Below, piece after piece: positions 18,783-28,268 of a stretch of DNA of 34,730 nt (positions within the stretch are counted from its first letter, which is position 1; the number at the start of each line of letters is the position of its first letter). A program made the position numbers and the translations under genes. The notes beneath the pieces were generated by a model. The model saw only the letters and a list, made by a program, of their open reading frames with translations, was not told the origin of the DNA and ran no database searches. The stretch is from Isotricha intestinalis (Eukaryota; Ciliophora; Litostomatea; Vestibuliferida; Isotrichidae): assembly GCA_023807065.1 (NCBI GenBank), contig JAJJLU010003737.1:1-34730 (forward strand), given 5' to 3'.

Positions 18783-20261
18783 ATGATTTCATATAAAATA
18801 TATTGTTTTAGCACAATTATTTCTACATTTTATTATTTGTTTAAATTATATAATCAAGAAAAACAATTTTATGCTTTTTCAATTTATATTTCAAAATCCA
18901 AATTTTATTATTTTTTAATAATAAACTTCTTTATAATGTTTGTTTCATTAATTGGACAATTAACAGTAAAATTATTATATGGAGAAATAAGATTAAGTGA
19001 ATTAAGTCAAGTAATAGAAAAAATAAAATTGAAATTTGTTCAAGTTTTATTTTTATTTCTAATGATTAGACCAAATCTTGATTTAGGAATAATGATTTTA
19101 ATTATTTTATTTTTTTATATTGGATTTATTACTTCAATTGGATTTAAAAGAAGTTCATATATTGCATCAACAAATGAAAAATCAAAATATATTCAAATTA
19201 AAATTGTTGCTTCTTTTATTTTATTAGGAATGATAAATTATTTCTTATATGATAAATATTATATTACTATTGAAGAAATGGAAAAAAATAAAAATAATCC
19301 CAATTTAATTATTTATTATATCTTTAGTTCTGAATTTTTGATTCTATATATAAGATTAATGTCTAAATTTTATAAATTGTCTATAAATTTAACCTCAATT
19401 AATAAAGGAAAAATATGGGAATATCGTCCTTTAGCTTTTAGTTTAATAAGTACAATTAAATATTCTATCAAATTAATTTTTGAAATAAAACATTGTTACA
19501 TTATATTTATTTTAGGAAGAATAAATGCTTATTATATAATTGATATTTTAAAAGGAATTTGGAAATTATTAAAATTAATTATAAAAATATATGACAATTA
19601 CAATAGCACAACTTACATTAATAATTTATTAGACTATAAATCAAATATTACTTTGGAAAGCATAATTAAAAAGAATCCAAATATTTCAGAAGAAGAAAAA
19701 GAAAAAATAAGAAATGAATTAAGTGTAATTTGTAATATTTGTTTATATGAAGTTGATAATGGAAAATATTTATCTTGTGGTCATATATTTCATATTAAAT
19801 GTATTAAAGAGTGGATTATGGTAAATTCAAATTGCCCTATTTGTAAATCTCCAATAATAAATGAAAATGGAATAAATTCCAAATTTTATAATCAACAATT
19901 AGGAATTAATAACAATAATAATATTAATATGACAAATGAAGAATTTTTACAAAATTTAAATTTAGAGAAAAAAAGTAAAGAAAAAAATTTTATTCCAAAA
20001 AAAAATAGTGATTATGAAAAATATAATTATTATCGAAAAATTCAAAATTTATTAGACAAAAAAAATAATAAAAATGAAAATAAAAATGAAATAATTAATC
20101 CTGGAGGAATTTCATTTTCTCTTCCTTGTGAAGCAGTTTTAAATAGAGGAATAAAAAATGAATTAAAAAGAATAAAAATAGAAATCCAAAATAAAAAATT
20201 ATTAAATTTATATGAAAACCCAGTTGACACAATATCAACTTACAAAGAAAAAAATGAGTAA
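18783..20261 (+). CDS. HRD1/synoviolin-type ER membrane RING-H2 E3 ubiquitin ligase
   Basis: HRD1 forms the ER retrotranslocation channel and ubiquitinates misfolded proteins in ERAD. The 492-residue protein has a hydrophobic N-terminal half (about residues 1-260) with several membrane helices. Its order matches HRD1: a first helix, QFYAFSIYISKSK, a second helix, GEIRLSELSQVIEK. The ENPWDN-like segment is KIWEYRPLA. A C3H2C3 RING-H2 spans 317-354 (C317, C320, C332, H334, H337, C340, C351, C354). The tail is Lys/Asn-rich. The first ATG gives the full first membrane helix. The next gene follows after 97 nt on the same strand. Another membrane RING protein such as gp78 is the alternative, but the N-terminal similarity favours HRD1. 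Confidence 0.88.
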   Translation: MISYKIYCFSTIISTFYYLFKLYNQEKQFYAFSIYISKSKFYYFLIINFFIMFVSLIGQLTVKLLYGEIRLSELSQVIEKIKLKFVQVLFLFLMIRPNLDLGIMILIILFFYIGFITSIGFKRSSYIASTNEKSKYIQIKIVASFILLGMINYFLYDKYYITIEEMEKNKNNPNLIIYYIFSSEFLILYIRLMSKFYKLSINLTSINKGKIWEYRPLAFSLISTIKYSIKLIFEIKHCYIIFILGRINAYYIIDILKGIWKLLKLIIKIYDNYNSTTYINNLLDYKSNITLESIIKKNPNISEEEKEKIRNELSVICNICLYEVDNGKYLSCGHIFHIKCIKEWIMVNSNCPICKSPIINENGINSKFYNQQLGINNNNNINMTNEEFLQNLNLEKKSKEKNFIPKKNSDYEKYNYYRKIQNLLDKKNNKNENKNEIINPGGISFSLPCEAVLNRGIKNELKRIKIEIQNKKLLNLYENPVDTISTYKEKNE

Positions 20262-20358
20262 AAAACAAAAAAAAATATTCAAATTTATAAAAAAATAATT
20301 AAATATAATTAAATATAATTAAAATATATAAGAATTAATAATCCAATTAAAAAATAAA

Positions 20359-21795
20359 ATGGAAAAATATACAAATCCAACTGAAAGAGTAGCCAATCAA
20401 TTATATGATTATATAAAAATTACAGATAAAGGAAAAGAAAAATCAAAAAGGTATTCTAAAAAAGGAAACAAATTTAATATAGATAATGTAAATAAAAGAA
20501 AACTATTTAAATACGATAATTATAATACAGCAATAAATAATTTACAATTAATTGACATTAAAATTGCAATTCGTGAAGAAGATGATTTATATTGTTATAA
20601 TGATGATGTTTTTAATAATGTTAGAAGAGGAGATTCTTTAACATTTAATACTGAAACAAAAAAATATGGAATTGGTAGAATAGGTTTAATTAAATTTTTT
20701 GATTATAAAAAAAAATATGATGAAAATGAAATTCTTTTAGAAAAAAGAGTTTTAGATAAAGTAAAAGAATCAAATTTACCTTTAATAGCTTATTTAACTG
20801 AAAAAGCAAATGGAGAAAATTTCCAAGTTTCATATAATACTGAATTTCAATGTTGGATTATTGGTTCTAAAAATGTTACTTTAGCTGCAAAAGATGAAAA
20901 AGATTTAGAATTTTATAAAAATAAAAAAGGAAATGATAGATATACTTTTACATTAAATTTTGCTAAATTATGGTTTGAAATATTAAAAAATAATATAAAA
21001 GATAAAATTGAAGAATTTAAAAAAGAAATGGGAGATCATACTTTTATAGGAGAAAATGTAGGAGATTTATTATATCAACATATTAAAATATATAATAAAA
21101 GAGATGTTTTATTTTTTGGTATTGTAAATAATTGTAAATATGATGAAGAAATTTGTTTACCTTTAAATAGATCTTTTGAAATTTTTAAAAAATATAATTT
21201 ATCTTTTGTACCTTTTGAATCTTCTTCAAAATATGATAATTTTAGTAAATTAAAAGTATATCTTGATAACAAATATGATGAAATTTTATTAAAAAATTTA
21301 GAAAATGGAGGTGAGGGTTGTGTAGTTTATATTGCAGAAGTTAATGAAAATGGAGATGAAAATGTTTTGACTTTAGGAAAATTAAAAACTTTTGAATATA
21401 GATTTTATAGAAAAATAAGAGAAAAATGTAAGCAATTAAGAATTAAACATCCTAAATCTAAAACTAGTTTAAAAAAAGGTTTAAGAGAAGAATCTGGAGA
21501 AATCATTGAAAATTTAAAAGATAAAATTAATTTTGATGAATATATAAATTTTGGTAATTTTATTATTGATTATAATGAATTTGATAAAAGAGATTATTCA
21601 AATGTTTTTGCTACTTTTATTGATGAAATGAAAATAAAATATGAAAAAAAAGAAGATTTTAATAATATTAAAAAAGATTTTGATGTCAAATTTAATTTTT
21701 ATTTTAACAATAAACTTAATCAAGAAAATGAGGAAGATATAAAAGATAAAGATGAAGAAAAAGAAAATGATAATGTTGAAGATGAAAAAGAATAA
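20359..21795 (+). CDS. RNA-ligase-like covalent nucleotidyltransferase
   Basis: The 478-residue protein has the lysine-AMP ligase motifs. Motif I is EKANGEN with candidate nucleotidyl lysine K149. A GSKN(V)TL segment lies at 169-174. A motif III-like IGENVGD lies about 230-236, motif IV is EGCVVYI (319-325) and motif V is LGKLK (K341, K343). Known relatives seal RNA ends by an ATP-dependent three-step reaction. The spacing and the short motif I loop resemble RNA ligases more than DNA ligases or capping enzymes, though I cannot exclude the latter. The C-terminal tail (about 445-478) is very acidic and probably disordered. The substrate is unknown. It follows HRD1 after 97 nt. No partner kinase or phosphatase lies nearby. 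Confidence 0.75.
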   Translation: MEKYTNPTERVANQLYDYIKITDKGKEKSKRYSKKGNKFNIDNVNKRKLFKYDNYNTAINNLQLIDIKIAIREEDDLYCYNDDVFNNVRRGDSLTFNTETKKYGIGRIGLIKFFDYKKKYDENEILLEKRVLDKVKESNLPLIAYLTEKANGENFQVSYNTEFQCWIIGSKNVTLAAKDEKDLEFYKNKKGNDRYTFTLNFAKLWFEILKNNIKDKIEEFKKEMGDHTFIGENVGDLLYQHIKIYNKRDVLFFGIVNNCKYDEEICLPLNRSFEIFKKYNLSFVPFESSSKYDNFSKLKVYLDNKYDEILLKNLENGGEGCVVYIAEVNENGDENVLTLGKLKTFEYRFYRKIREKCKQLRIKHPKSKTSLKKGLREESGEIIENLKDKINFDEYINFGNFIIDYNEFDKRDYSNVFATFIDEMKIKYEKKEDFNNIKKDFDVKFNFYFNNKLNQENEEDIKDKDEEKENDNVEDEKE

Positions 21796-22451
21796 TTTTT
21801 TAATCAATAAACAAATTTTAAATATCTAAAATCAAATTAAAATAAATATAAAAAAAACAAAAATATAAAAAAACAAATATAAATGATTAATTTGAAAATA
21901 ATGTTAAATTTTCTAATTTTTGTTATAAATATTACAAAGAAAAAATGGAAAATTAATAATTTATTATTCCTAAAATTGTAAAAATAATGAAATGATATAA
22001 TGTATCCTTCTTATCAAGGTTATTGTAGAGTATAAATCTTAAATTTTAAGATGTTGTTCAAAGGTGAAAAAAAAATATTGTAATAATAAAAAAAAAATAA
22101 TACACTTCATTATCATTAGAATCTTTTTATTTATTTAATTTTGGTCATTAATATACTGGTTTAATAAATATTTTAATAATTTTTATACTATTTTTTATTT
22201 TGAATTTCAATTAGTTATTCAGTTACCTAAAGAAAATTAAGATTTTAATTTGGTAAATTGATTCAAAATGAATTAATATATCATCTTTCTTTTAATATTA
22301 GGTAATAATATTTTTTTGTTATCTTTTTGATGTATTTATGTATATAAGATGATTTAAATTAATATTTAAATTATTGAATAAAGTATAAATTTGATAAATA
22401 TAAAATAAAAAATATTTTTAATATTTTATATAATTTATTTTTATTTAAATT
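21796..22451. other. Intergenic region
   Basis: These 656 bases separate two plus-strand genes. Nothing stands out beyond an 8-nt inverted repeat TTACCTAA / TTAGGTAA around 22,220-22,310. No open frame is long enough to call. Confidence 0.6.
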
Positions 22452-24068
22452 ATGAGTATTGAAATTAAAAAGTATGATTTTCAAACATGTGTAAATAATT
22501 TTAATCATATTATAATTCCAGATGATAGAAAAATAAGTTTAAAAAGATATACTCATAATGGGGAATTAGATAACAAAAAAATAAGAGCAATATCTTGGAA
22601 ATTTTTTTTAAATATAATTTCAATAAATGAAAATCCTTCAAATTGGATAACAACATTATCAAAAAATCGTAAAGAATATTGGGAAAAAATAAAAAAATTA
22701 AATAACCCAAAAAAGAAATTTTCAGGAGATCCTTTAACTAATTTTCAAAAAAGTAAAAATAAAGAAGATTGGAATACTTTTTATAATGATTCAGATAATA
22801 AAAAATTAATAAGTTTAGACATTGAAAGAACTTATCAAGAAATAAATATATTTCACAATAAAAAATATAAAGATATGCTTTCTACTATTTTATTTATTTG
22901 GTCTAAAGAAAATAACAAAATAGGATATAAACAAGGAATGAATGAATTATTAGCTGTTATTTTTTTATCTTATTATCCATACTATTTTAAAAATGAATTT
23001 AAAGATATTCAAATTGAAGATATTGACATTAATAAATCATCAAATTATGGAAATAAATTATATTCTTTTTTTCATGATGAAGATGAATTAGAATCCGATT
23101 TATATTTAACTTTTAATAATTTAATGAATAAAGGAATAAATGAATTTTTTTACATCAGCGAAGAAGTTAAAAATCGGAAATTTGATTTTAGAAAATATGA
23201 ATTATTTGAAAATCAATGGATTGATGAATCATTATCAGAATTAAATACTCCTTTAATCAAAAGATGTACTTCAATTATGAAAGAAAAATTAAAATACATT
23301 GATAGTGAATTATATGATTATTTACAAAGAATAAATTTAAATGGAAATTTAATTTTAAATAGATGGTTAAAATGTATTTTTAATAGGGAATTTTCATATG
23401 AGAAAGTATTAATTTTATGGGATATTATTTTAATAAATAATTCTGAAGATGATAAATATAGTTATATATATATTGATTTTATAGCTGTAGCTATGTTTTT
23501 AATAATTAGAGCAAAATTATTGGTTGGGAATAATAATGAATGTCTCACTTTATTATTTAAATATCCTGAAATTAATATCTTAAGATTAATTGAAATTGCT
23601 GATAATATTAAAAAAATTTTTCTTGAAAAAATTCCTATCAATAAATTTAATATAAATCAAATAATTAATGGAATTGGATTCAATAGAAATAATAATTCTA
23701 ATATTAATAATCAAAATATAAAAACATCTTTAGACAATAATCTTTGGAATGAAAACAATACTATAAAAAATGATAATAATATAAGTGATTTTACTGGAAA
23801 CACAAAAAAATTGTTTTCAAAAGCTTTTAATTCTTTTGGTGGATTTATTAAAGAAGTAGGAAATAACTTAAAAAAAAATATCGATGAAATAAATTTAAAT
23901 GAAAAGGAAAATTTAGAATTAGAACGAGAAATTAAAATTTCCCATGTTGATGAAGCAGTATTAATTTTAGAAAAACTACAACAAAAATATACAAATGTGT
24001 TATCATCAAAAGATAATATTACCTTACAATCTATAATAGATTTTTATAAAAATTATATATTTAAATAA
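22452..24068 (+). CDS. TBC-domain Rab GTPase-activating protein, TBC1D5-like
   Basis: TBC proteins switch off Rab GTPases in membrane traffic by supplying an Arg and a Gln finger. In this 538-residue protein the domain spans about residues 40-400. The start is KIRAISWKFFLNII, followed by the ISLDIERTYQE motif with Arg finger R126 (I120, D123). The YKQGMNELLAVIFL motif has Gln finger Q161. Later come ELYDYLQRINLNGNLILNRWLKCIFNREF and VLILWDIIL. The W...FYNDSD segment before the DxxR motif and the NELLA wording match the TBC1D5 branch (retromer/Rab7 in animals). The C-terminus is Asn-rich, then charged helices. Catalytic residues are intact, so an active GAP is expected. Confidence 0.92.
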   Translation: MSIEIKKYDFQTCVNNFNHIIIPDDRKISLKRYTHNGELDNKKIRAISWKFFLNIISINENPSNWITTLSKNRKEYWEKIKKLNNPKKKFSGDPLTNFQKSKNKEDWNTFYNDSDNKKLISLDIERTYQEINIFHNKKYKDMLSTILFIWSKENNKIGYKQGMNELLAVIFLSYYPYYFKNEFKDIQIEDIDINKSSNYGNKLYSFFHDEDELESDLYLTFNNLMNKGINEFFYISEEVKNRKFDFRKYELFENQWIDESLSELNTPLIKRCTSIMKEKLKYIDSELYDYLQRINLNGNLILNRWLKCIFNREFSYEKVLILWDIILINNSEDDKYSYIYIDFIAVAMFLIIRAKLLVGNNNECLTLLFKYPEINILRLIEIADNIKKIFLEKIPINKFNINQIINGIGFNRNNNSNINNQNIKTSLDNNLWNENNTIKNDNNISDFTGNTKKLFSKAFNSFGGFIKEVGNNLKKNIDEINLNEKENLELEREIKISHVDEAVLILEKLQQKYTNVLSSKDNITLQSIIDFYKNYIFK

Positions 24069-24443
24069 ATTTTTTTCCAAATTAAAACTTATTAAAAAAA
24101 TTATATTCTTTGAAAGAAGTAAAGAAAAAAAAAATAATAAATAATAATAAAAGGAAATAGAATAATTAAAGATGATAAATAATGACAAAATAATAAATCA
24201 GAAATAAATATAATAATAAAGATGCTTTAAAGTATAAAATTAAAACAGTCAAAATTATAATATTTAGTTTTTCCTTGATTTGATGATGTATTATTATCCT
24301 AAAAGTATTTAAAAATTGGTTTTTCAATTAGAAAAAAGAAAAAAAGTAAATTTATAATAACCATTACATAAATAAAATGCATAAAAAAATTTTTCATTTT
24401 TTAAATATAAAAAATATATAAAAAACTTAAATTTTGTGATAAT
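24069..24443. other. Convergent intergenic region
   Basis: This A/T-rich sequence lies between the ends of the TBC and Josephin genes. No open frame, RNA gene or clear repeat was seen. Confidence 0.6.
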
Positions 24444-25487
24444 TTAATTAATAATTTTTGCCATAAGCATTTGATTAAAACCCAATCCTGAATCTTTTAT
24501 TAGCATTTCTTCATTATCATAAAATATTTTTACAGGAAAGTTTTCAAAAATTTGTACATGAGCGAAAGTAGGAATTTCACTTTTAACATATTTAATAATA
24601 TCTCCAATTTTATTATCTCCAGAAAATATTCTATGTAATATTCTTCCATTATAATTAATATGTAAAGAATAACCATTTTTAGGTTCAGGAGGAATTTCTT
24701 TTTTTAATTGTTCACTATACTCAATTAAACTTAATTGATAAGCTTGTTTCATTTCATCATCATCAAAACCTTCAATATTATTTAAATAATCATAATTTGA
24801 ATATTGATCAACTGTATAACCCTGACCTGAAAAAGGTTTAAATTTTTTATTTTCTTCTTCTTCTCTTTTTTTTCTATTTTCAATTTTTAAATTTTTAGCT
24901 TTAATAATGTCTTCATAAGAAACAAGCTTTTGATATGTTTGTAAATTTTGATAAGTTTCACTATTAATAAATGGTAATCTAGGTAAATTTTTAACTAAAA
25001 AATTAGTATAACCAATATCTTCAGCTCCTTTAATAAAAGCTTCTAAATAAAAATCACTAATTATTTCAGGTCCAGGAAGAGAATTAGTAGAATTTAAATT
25101 AAACCAAATTCCATCGATTTTTCTAATTGAAAACCAATGATTAGAAGAGTTAAATATTAAAGCTTCAAAATTTGTATTTTTTTCTAAAAGTGAAATTGCT
25201 TCATTAGTTTTTAAACCAATAACTTCACAACCAAAATTATTTAAAGCTTGTGTTAAAACTTGTATATTATAATTACCACTTAAATCAACATTATTATAAT
25301 TTGGATTTTGATTTCCTAACAATTTTTGTTCTTCTTTATCTAGATATTGACCAATTTCACTTAAAGATACTAAATCAAAAAATGGACCTTGAAGTAAAGA
25401 ATTTATACAATGCATTCCACATAATCTATCGTCTGATTGCTTTTCAAAATATACATAACCACGAGGGAATTCCCTTGACGTTTCCAT
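24444..25487 (-). CDS. Ataxin-3-type Josephin deubiquitinase with SHP-like motif, UIM and UBX-like C-terminus
   Basis: Josephin proteases cleave ubiquitin chains. In this 347-residue protein the domain covers about residues 10-180, with Q17, catalytic C23 (DRLCGMHC), H117 (NHWFSIRK) and N132 (WFNLNS). All four catalytic positions are intact. Downstream are a Cdc48/p97-binding SHP-like motif FSGQGYTV (219-226) and a ubiquitin-interacting motif at about 242-258 (DDDEMKQAYQLSLIEYSE). A UBX/ubiquitin-like fold spans about 271-347 (LHINYNGRILHRIF, ending GFNQMLMAKI). A C-terminal UBX-like module is known in apicomplexan ataxin-3 and not in the human protein, so this architecture may be an alveolate trait. 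It has no polyglutamine tract. Confidence 0.93.
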   Translation of the reverse strand: METSREFPRGYVYFEKQSDDRLCGMHCINSLLQGPFFDLVSLSEIGQYLDKEEQKLLGNQNPNYNNVDLSGNYNIQVLTQALNNFGCEVIGLKTNEAISLLEKNTNFEALIFNSSNHWFSIRKIDGIWFNLNSTNSLPGPEIISDFYLEAFIKGAEDIGYTNFLVKNLPRLPFINSETYQNLQTYQKLVSYEDIIKAKNLKIENRKKREEEENKKFKPFSGQGYTVDQYSNYDYLNNIEGFDDDEMKQAYQLSLIEYSEQLKKEIPPEPKNGYSLHINYNGRILHRIFSGDNKIGDIIKYVKSEIPTFAHVQIFENFPVKIFYDNEEMLIKDSGLGFNQMLMAKIIN

Positions 25488-26001
25488 TATTATTATATTT
25501 TTTAGTTTTTTATATTATTATTTAGTGTTTTTTTGTTTTTTATTTATATTGTTTTAAAGAGATTATTTAGGATTTATAAAATTTTTATTTAAATTTTATT
25601 TATTATTTTTTAGAAAATATTTTTTTGTTTATAAGGGTTTAAAATCAAAGATATTATGATTAAAATTTAAAATTTAAATTTTCTGAGAAATAATTATTAA
25701 ACTTTAATTAATTAATATTTTTTCATAAATAAATAAAATATATTTTAACCCTTTTTAAATAATTTTTTACATCTATTACATAAAAAATAGCTTTCACTGA
25801 TTTTATGTTAAATCAAAACAGTGAAAAAACAAATAAATCCTTTTAACAAGAAAGACTAAAAAATTTAATATAAACAATAATAAAACTAAAAATCAAAATT
25901 CATTTAAATAATAAAATAATTTCCCTCTCATTCAAATTAGTAATATTTTTTTAATATAAAAAAATAATCCAATCACGATATGAAATAATATATAAAAAAT
26001 T
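25488..26001. other. Divergent intergenic region with a stable hairpin
   Basis: These 514 bases separate the starts of the Josephin gene (minus) and the Lys-rich gene (plus). They contain the hairpin at 25792-25826, listed separately. I see no other structure. Confidence 0.6.
25792..25826. repeat. Hairpin with 12-bp arms and 11-nt loop
   Basis: TTTCACTGATTT at 25792-25803 pairs with AAAACAGTGAAA at 25815-25826 with one mismatch, leaving the loop TATGTTAAATC. The CACTG/CAGTG core is unusually G/C-rich for this spacer. It could be a protein-binding site or a small RNA stem. Confidence 0.45.
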
Positions 26002-27846
26002 ATGCCTCCTAAGAAAAATAAACCTCGTTCTCAATCAGTAAAATCAAAAGATAAAAAAAAAGAAGTATCACAATCAAAAATAAAAACAGAGCAAATAAAA
26101 TCAAAAGAAAAAAAATTAATTGAACAAAAGAAAAAACCAGAAAAAAAAGAAATTAAAACTCCAAAAAGAAAAGAAGGGGAAAAAAGGATATCTTTAAGAT
26201 CAAAATCTAAAAGTCTTCAACAATCAAATAAAAAATCAAAAGAAAGATTAAGTAAATCATCCAGTAAAAAATCCCCTCAAAAAATTATTATTAAACAAGA
26301 AAAAACTAATATAAAACCAATTGATGAAGAACCTTTAAAAAAACTAAAAAAAACAAAAGATTTATCTATTAAAAAAGAGCAAAAAGAAAAAAAAAAAATT
26401 AAAAAAGAAAAAAGTTCTTCTAAAAAAGTCATAGAAGAAAAAAGTTTAAAAAAAGAAAGAAAATTAGAAAGGTCTCGTTCAAAAAGTGGAAAAAAAGAAA
26501 AAGAAACAAAAAAAGAATCAACACCAAAAAAAGTAAAATCAAGTAATAAAAAAACAAAAGATACTCCTAAAGTTATTATAACTGCAAAGAAAATTAAAGA
26601 AGAACCTGAAGAAATTGAAGAATCTTCTTCTTCAGAAAATGAAAATCAAAATATTACTCAAACTTTAACAAAAAAAAAAATTAAAGGAGATTTTACTTAT
26701 GAACAAAATTCTAATATAAGACAAGAAATAGAAAAAATTTTGAAAAAAATTGATTATAGTAAAAGTAAAGAAAAAAAATTATTAGGTAAGAAAAAATTAA
26801 GAAGAGATATTCAAGATAAAAATACTGCTGAAAGTTATAATTATATATTACAAAAAAATCCAAATATTAATGTTATACATGCAATTGATTTAGATAAATT
26901 AAGTAAACAACCTGAAATTCACAGTTCAGATGTTTTTTTAAGTTTAATTGAAGTAGGTCAAAATCACTTATATTATAATTTTCCTTTTTCAAATAGATCA
27001 AAAATGTTTTGGGAAGATATTTTAAAATATAAAACATTATCAAGAATATTTGATGGATATAAAAGTGAAACTTTAAGAAAATATTGGAGAATATTATCAA
27101 AATGTGATACTGAAAAAGCTAAAAATATAGTAATTCAAAATAAAAATTATTTAGATAATATACCAATAAAATTAAGAACTATTGCTTATGCAGCTGAACA
27201 ATATTCAAATGGAAATATTGATAATTTTGAAGAATATATTAAAAATATATTAGTTGATATTAGAAAGAAAGAAACTTATGAACAGGAATTTCATAACCCA
27301 ATAACTGGAGAAATTACTAAAATTAAAAATGTTAGAACTACTACAATTAAAAGAAAAAGATATGAACCTGGAATGAAAAAAAATTTCATTGGGAAAAATA
27401 CAGATAATATTGGATTAGAAGAAATATATAATGAAAATAAAAAACAAACTAATTATCAAAATGTTATTAATACTCTATCAAATGAAGATACTTCTAAATT
27501 TAAATATTTACAACAATTTACTGAAGAAGAAAAAAAAAAGTTATTAACTATTAATGAAGATGATAAATTCATTTTTAAATCTATTGATAATGTTTTAGAT
27601 GGTTTATGTAATGAATTTCCTAATTTAACGAGAGATTATGTTTTAGATATTTTAGTTGCTAATTCTATGAATATTGCAAGAACTTATTTATCTTTAAGTA
27701 ATCCTGAACAAAAAAAAATATTAACATTTAGTCAAAATGATGATAATGTTATATTAAAAATGAAAGATAGTAATGAATATAAAGAATTAATTAAAGAAAA
27801 AGGAAAAGAATTAGTTGATGAAAGAGAAGAGTTTTTAAATTCTTAA
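26002..27846 (+). CDS. Lys/Ser-rich basic, probably nuclear protein with CUE-like C-terminal segment
   Basis: In this 614-residue protein the first 230 residues are very basic, with repeated KKEKSSSKK, RSRSKSGKK and RSKSKS elements typical of nuclear or chromatin proteins. A likely folded part spans about 285-410 (VFLSLIEVGQNHLYY, then RSKMFWEDILKYKTL...ETLRKYWRILSK). It faintly resembles the helical, Trp-containing Myb module of Rap1-type proteins. Near 525-570, CNEFPNLTRDYVLDILVANSMNIARTYL resembles a CUE/UBA ubiquitin-binding helix bundle. The same segment could instead be read as a Rap1 C-terminal-like helix set. Neither match is strong and I do not assign a function. It is divergently transcribed from the Josephin gene, 514 nt away. 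Confidence 0.8.
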   Translation: MPPKKNKPRSQSVKSKDKKKEVSQSKIKTEQIKSKEKKLIEQKKKPEKKEIKTPKRKEGEKRISLRSKSKSLQQSNKKSKERLSKSSSKKSPQKIIIKQEKTNIKPIDEEPLKKLKKTKDLSIKKEQKEKKKIKKEKSSSKKVIEEKSLKKERKLERSRSKSGKKEKETKKESTPKKVKSSNKKTKDTPKVIITAKKIKEEPEEIEESSSSENENQNITQTLTKKKIKGDFTYEQNSNIRQEIEKILKKIDYSKSKEKKLLGKKKLRRDIQDKNTAESYNYILQKNPNINVIHAIDLDKLSKQPEIHSSDVFLSLIEVGQNHLYYNFPFSNRSKMFWEDILKYKTLSRIFDGYKSETLRKYWRILSKCDTEKAKNIVIQNKNYLDNIPIKLRTIAYAAEQYSNGNIDNFEEYIKNILVDIRKKETYEQEFHNPITGEITKIKNVRTTTIKRKRYEPGMKKNFIGKNTDNIGLEEIYNENKKQTNYQNVINTLSNEDTSKFKYLQQFTEEEKKKLLTINEDDKFIFKSIDNVLDGLCNEFPNLTRDYVLDILVANSMNIARTYLSLSNPEQKKILTFSQNDDNVILKMKDSNEYKELIKEKGKELVDEREEFLNS

Positions 27847-28268
27847 ATAAAAAATTCATTATTATGAAATTAAATTTCATTATTTTTCAAATTTATTTAT
27901 TTTAACTTCTTTAAAACTTTTTTTTATTAAAAAGTACCTAAATTTATAATTATAAATCTATAATATTGATTAAAAATATATTTAAAAAGAAAAAAATTGA
28001 AAAATATTTTATTAAAAACTTTAAATTAAAATTTATCTAAATAAGTCAAAATACTGAATACATTTAAAAAATCAATATTATATTTATAAAAAAATATGCT
28101 TCAATCAAATATAATCAATAAATCATCAAAAAAACCTTTTAAATGCTCCAAAAAATAAATCTTAGAAAAAAATCAAAAATTTTTAAAAGGCACCACTCTA
28201 TACTAAAAAATAAAAAGAGACTCAGTTAGCTCCTAAAGAAATAAAAAGGTATAAAAACCTTTAAAATA
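27847..28268. other. Convergent intergenic region
   Basis: This A/T-rich spacer lies between the ends of the Lys-rich gene and the MORN/IQ gene. A short hairpin AAAGG...CCTTT at about 28245-28262 sits directly after the stop of the minus-strand gene. No open frame or RNA gene was seen. Confidence 0.55.
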
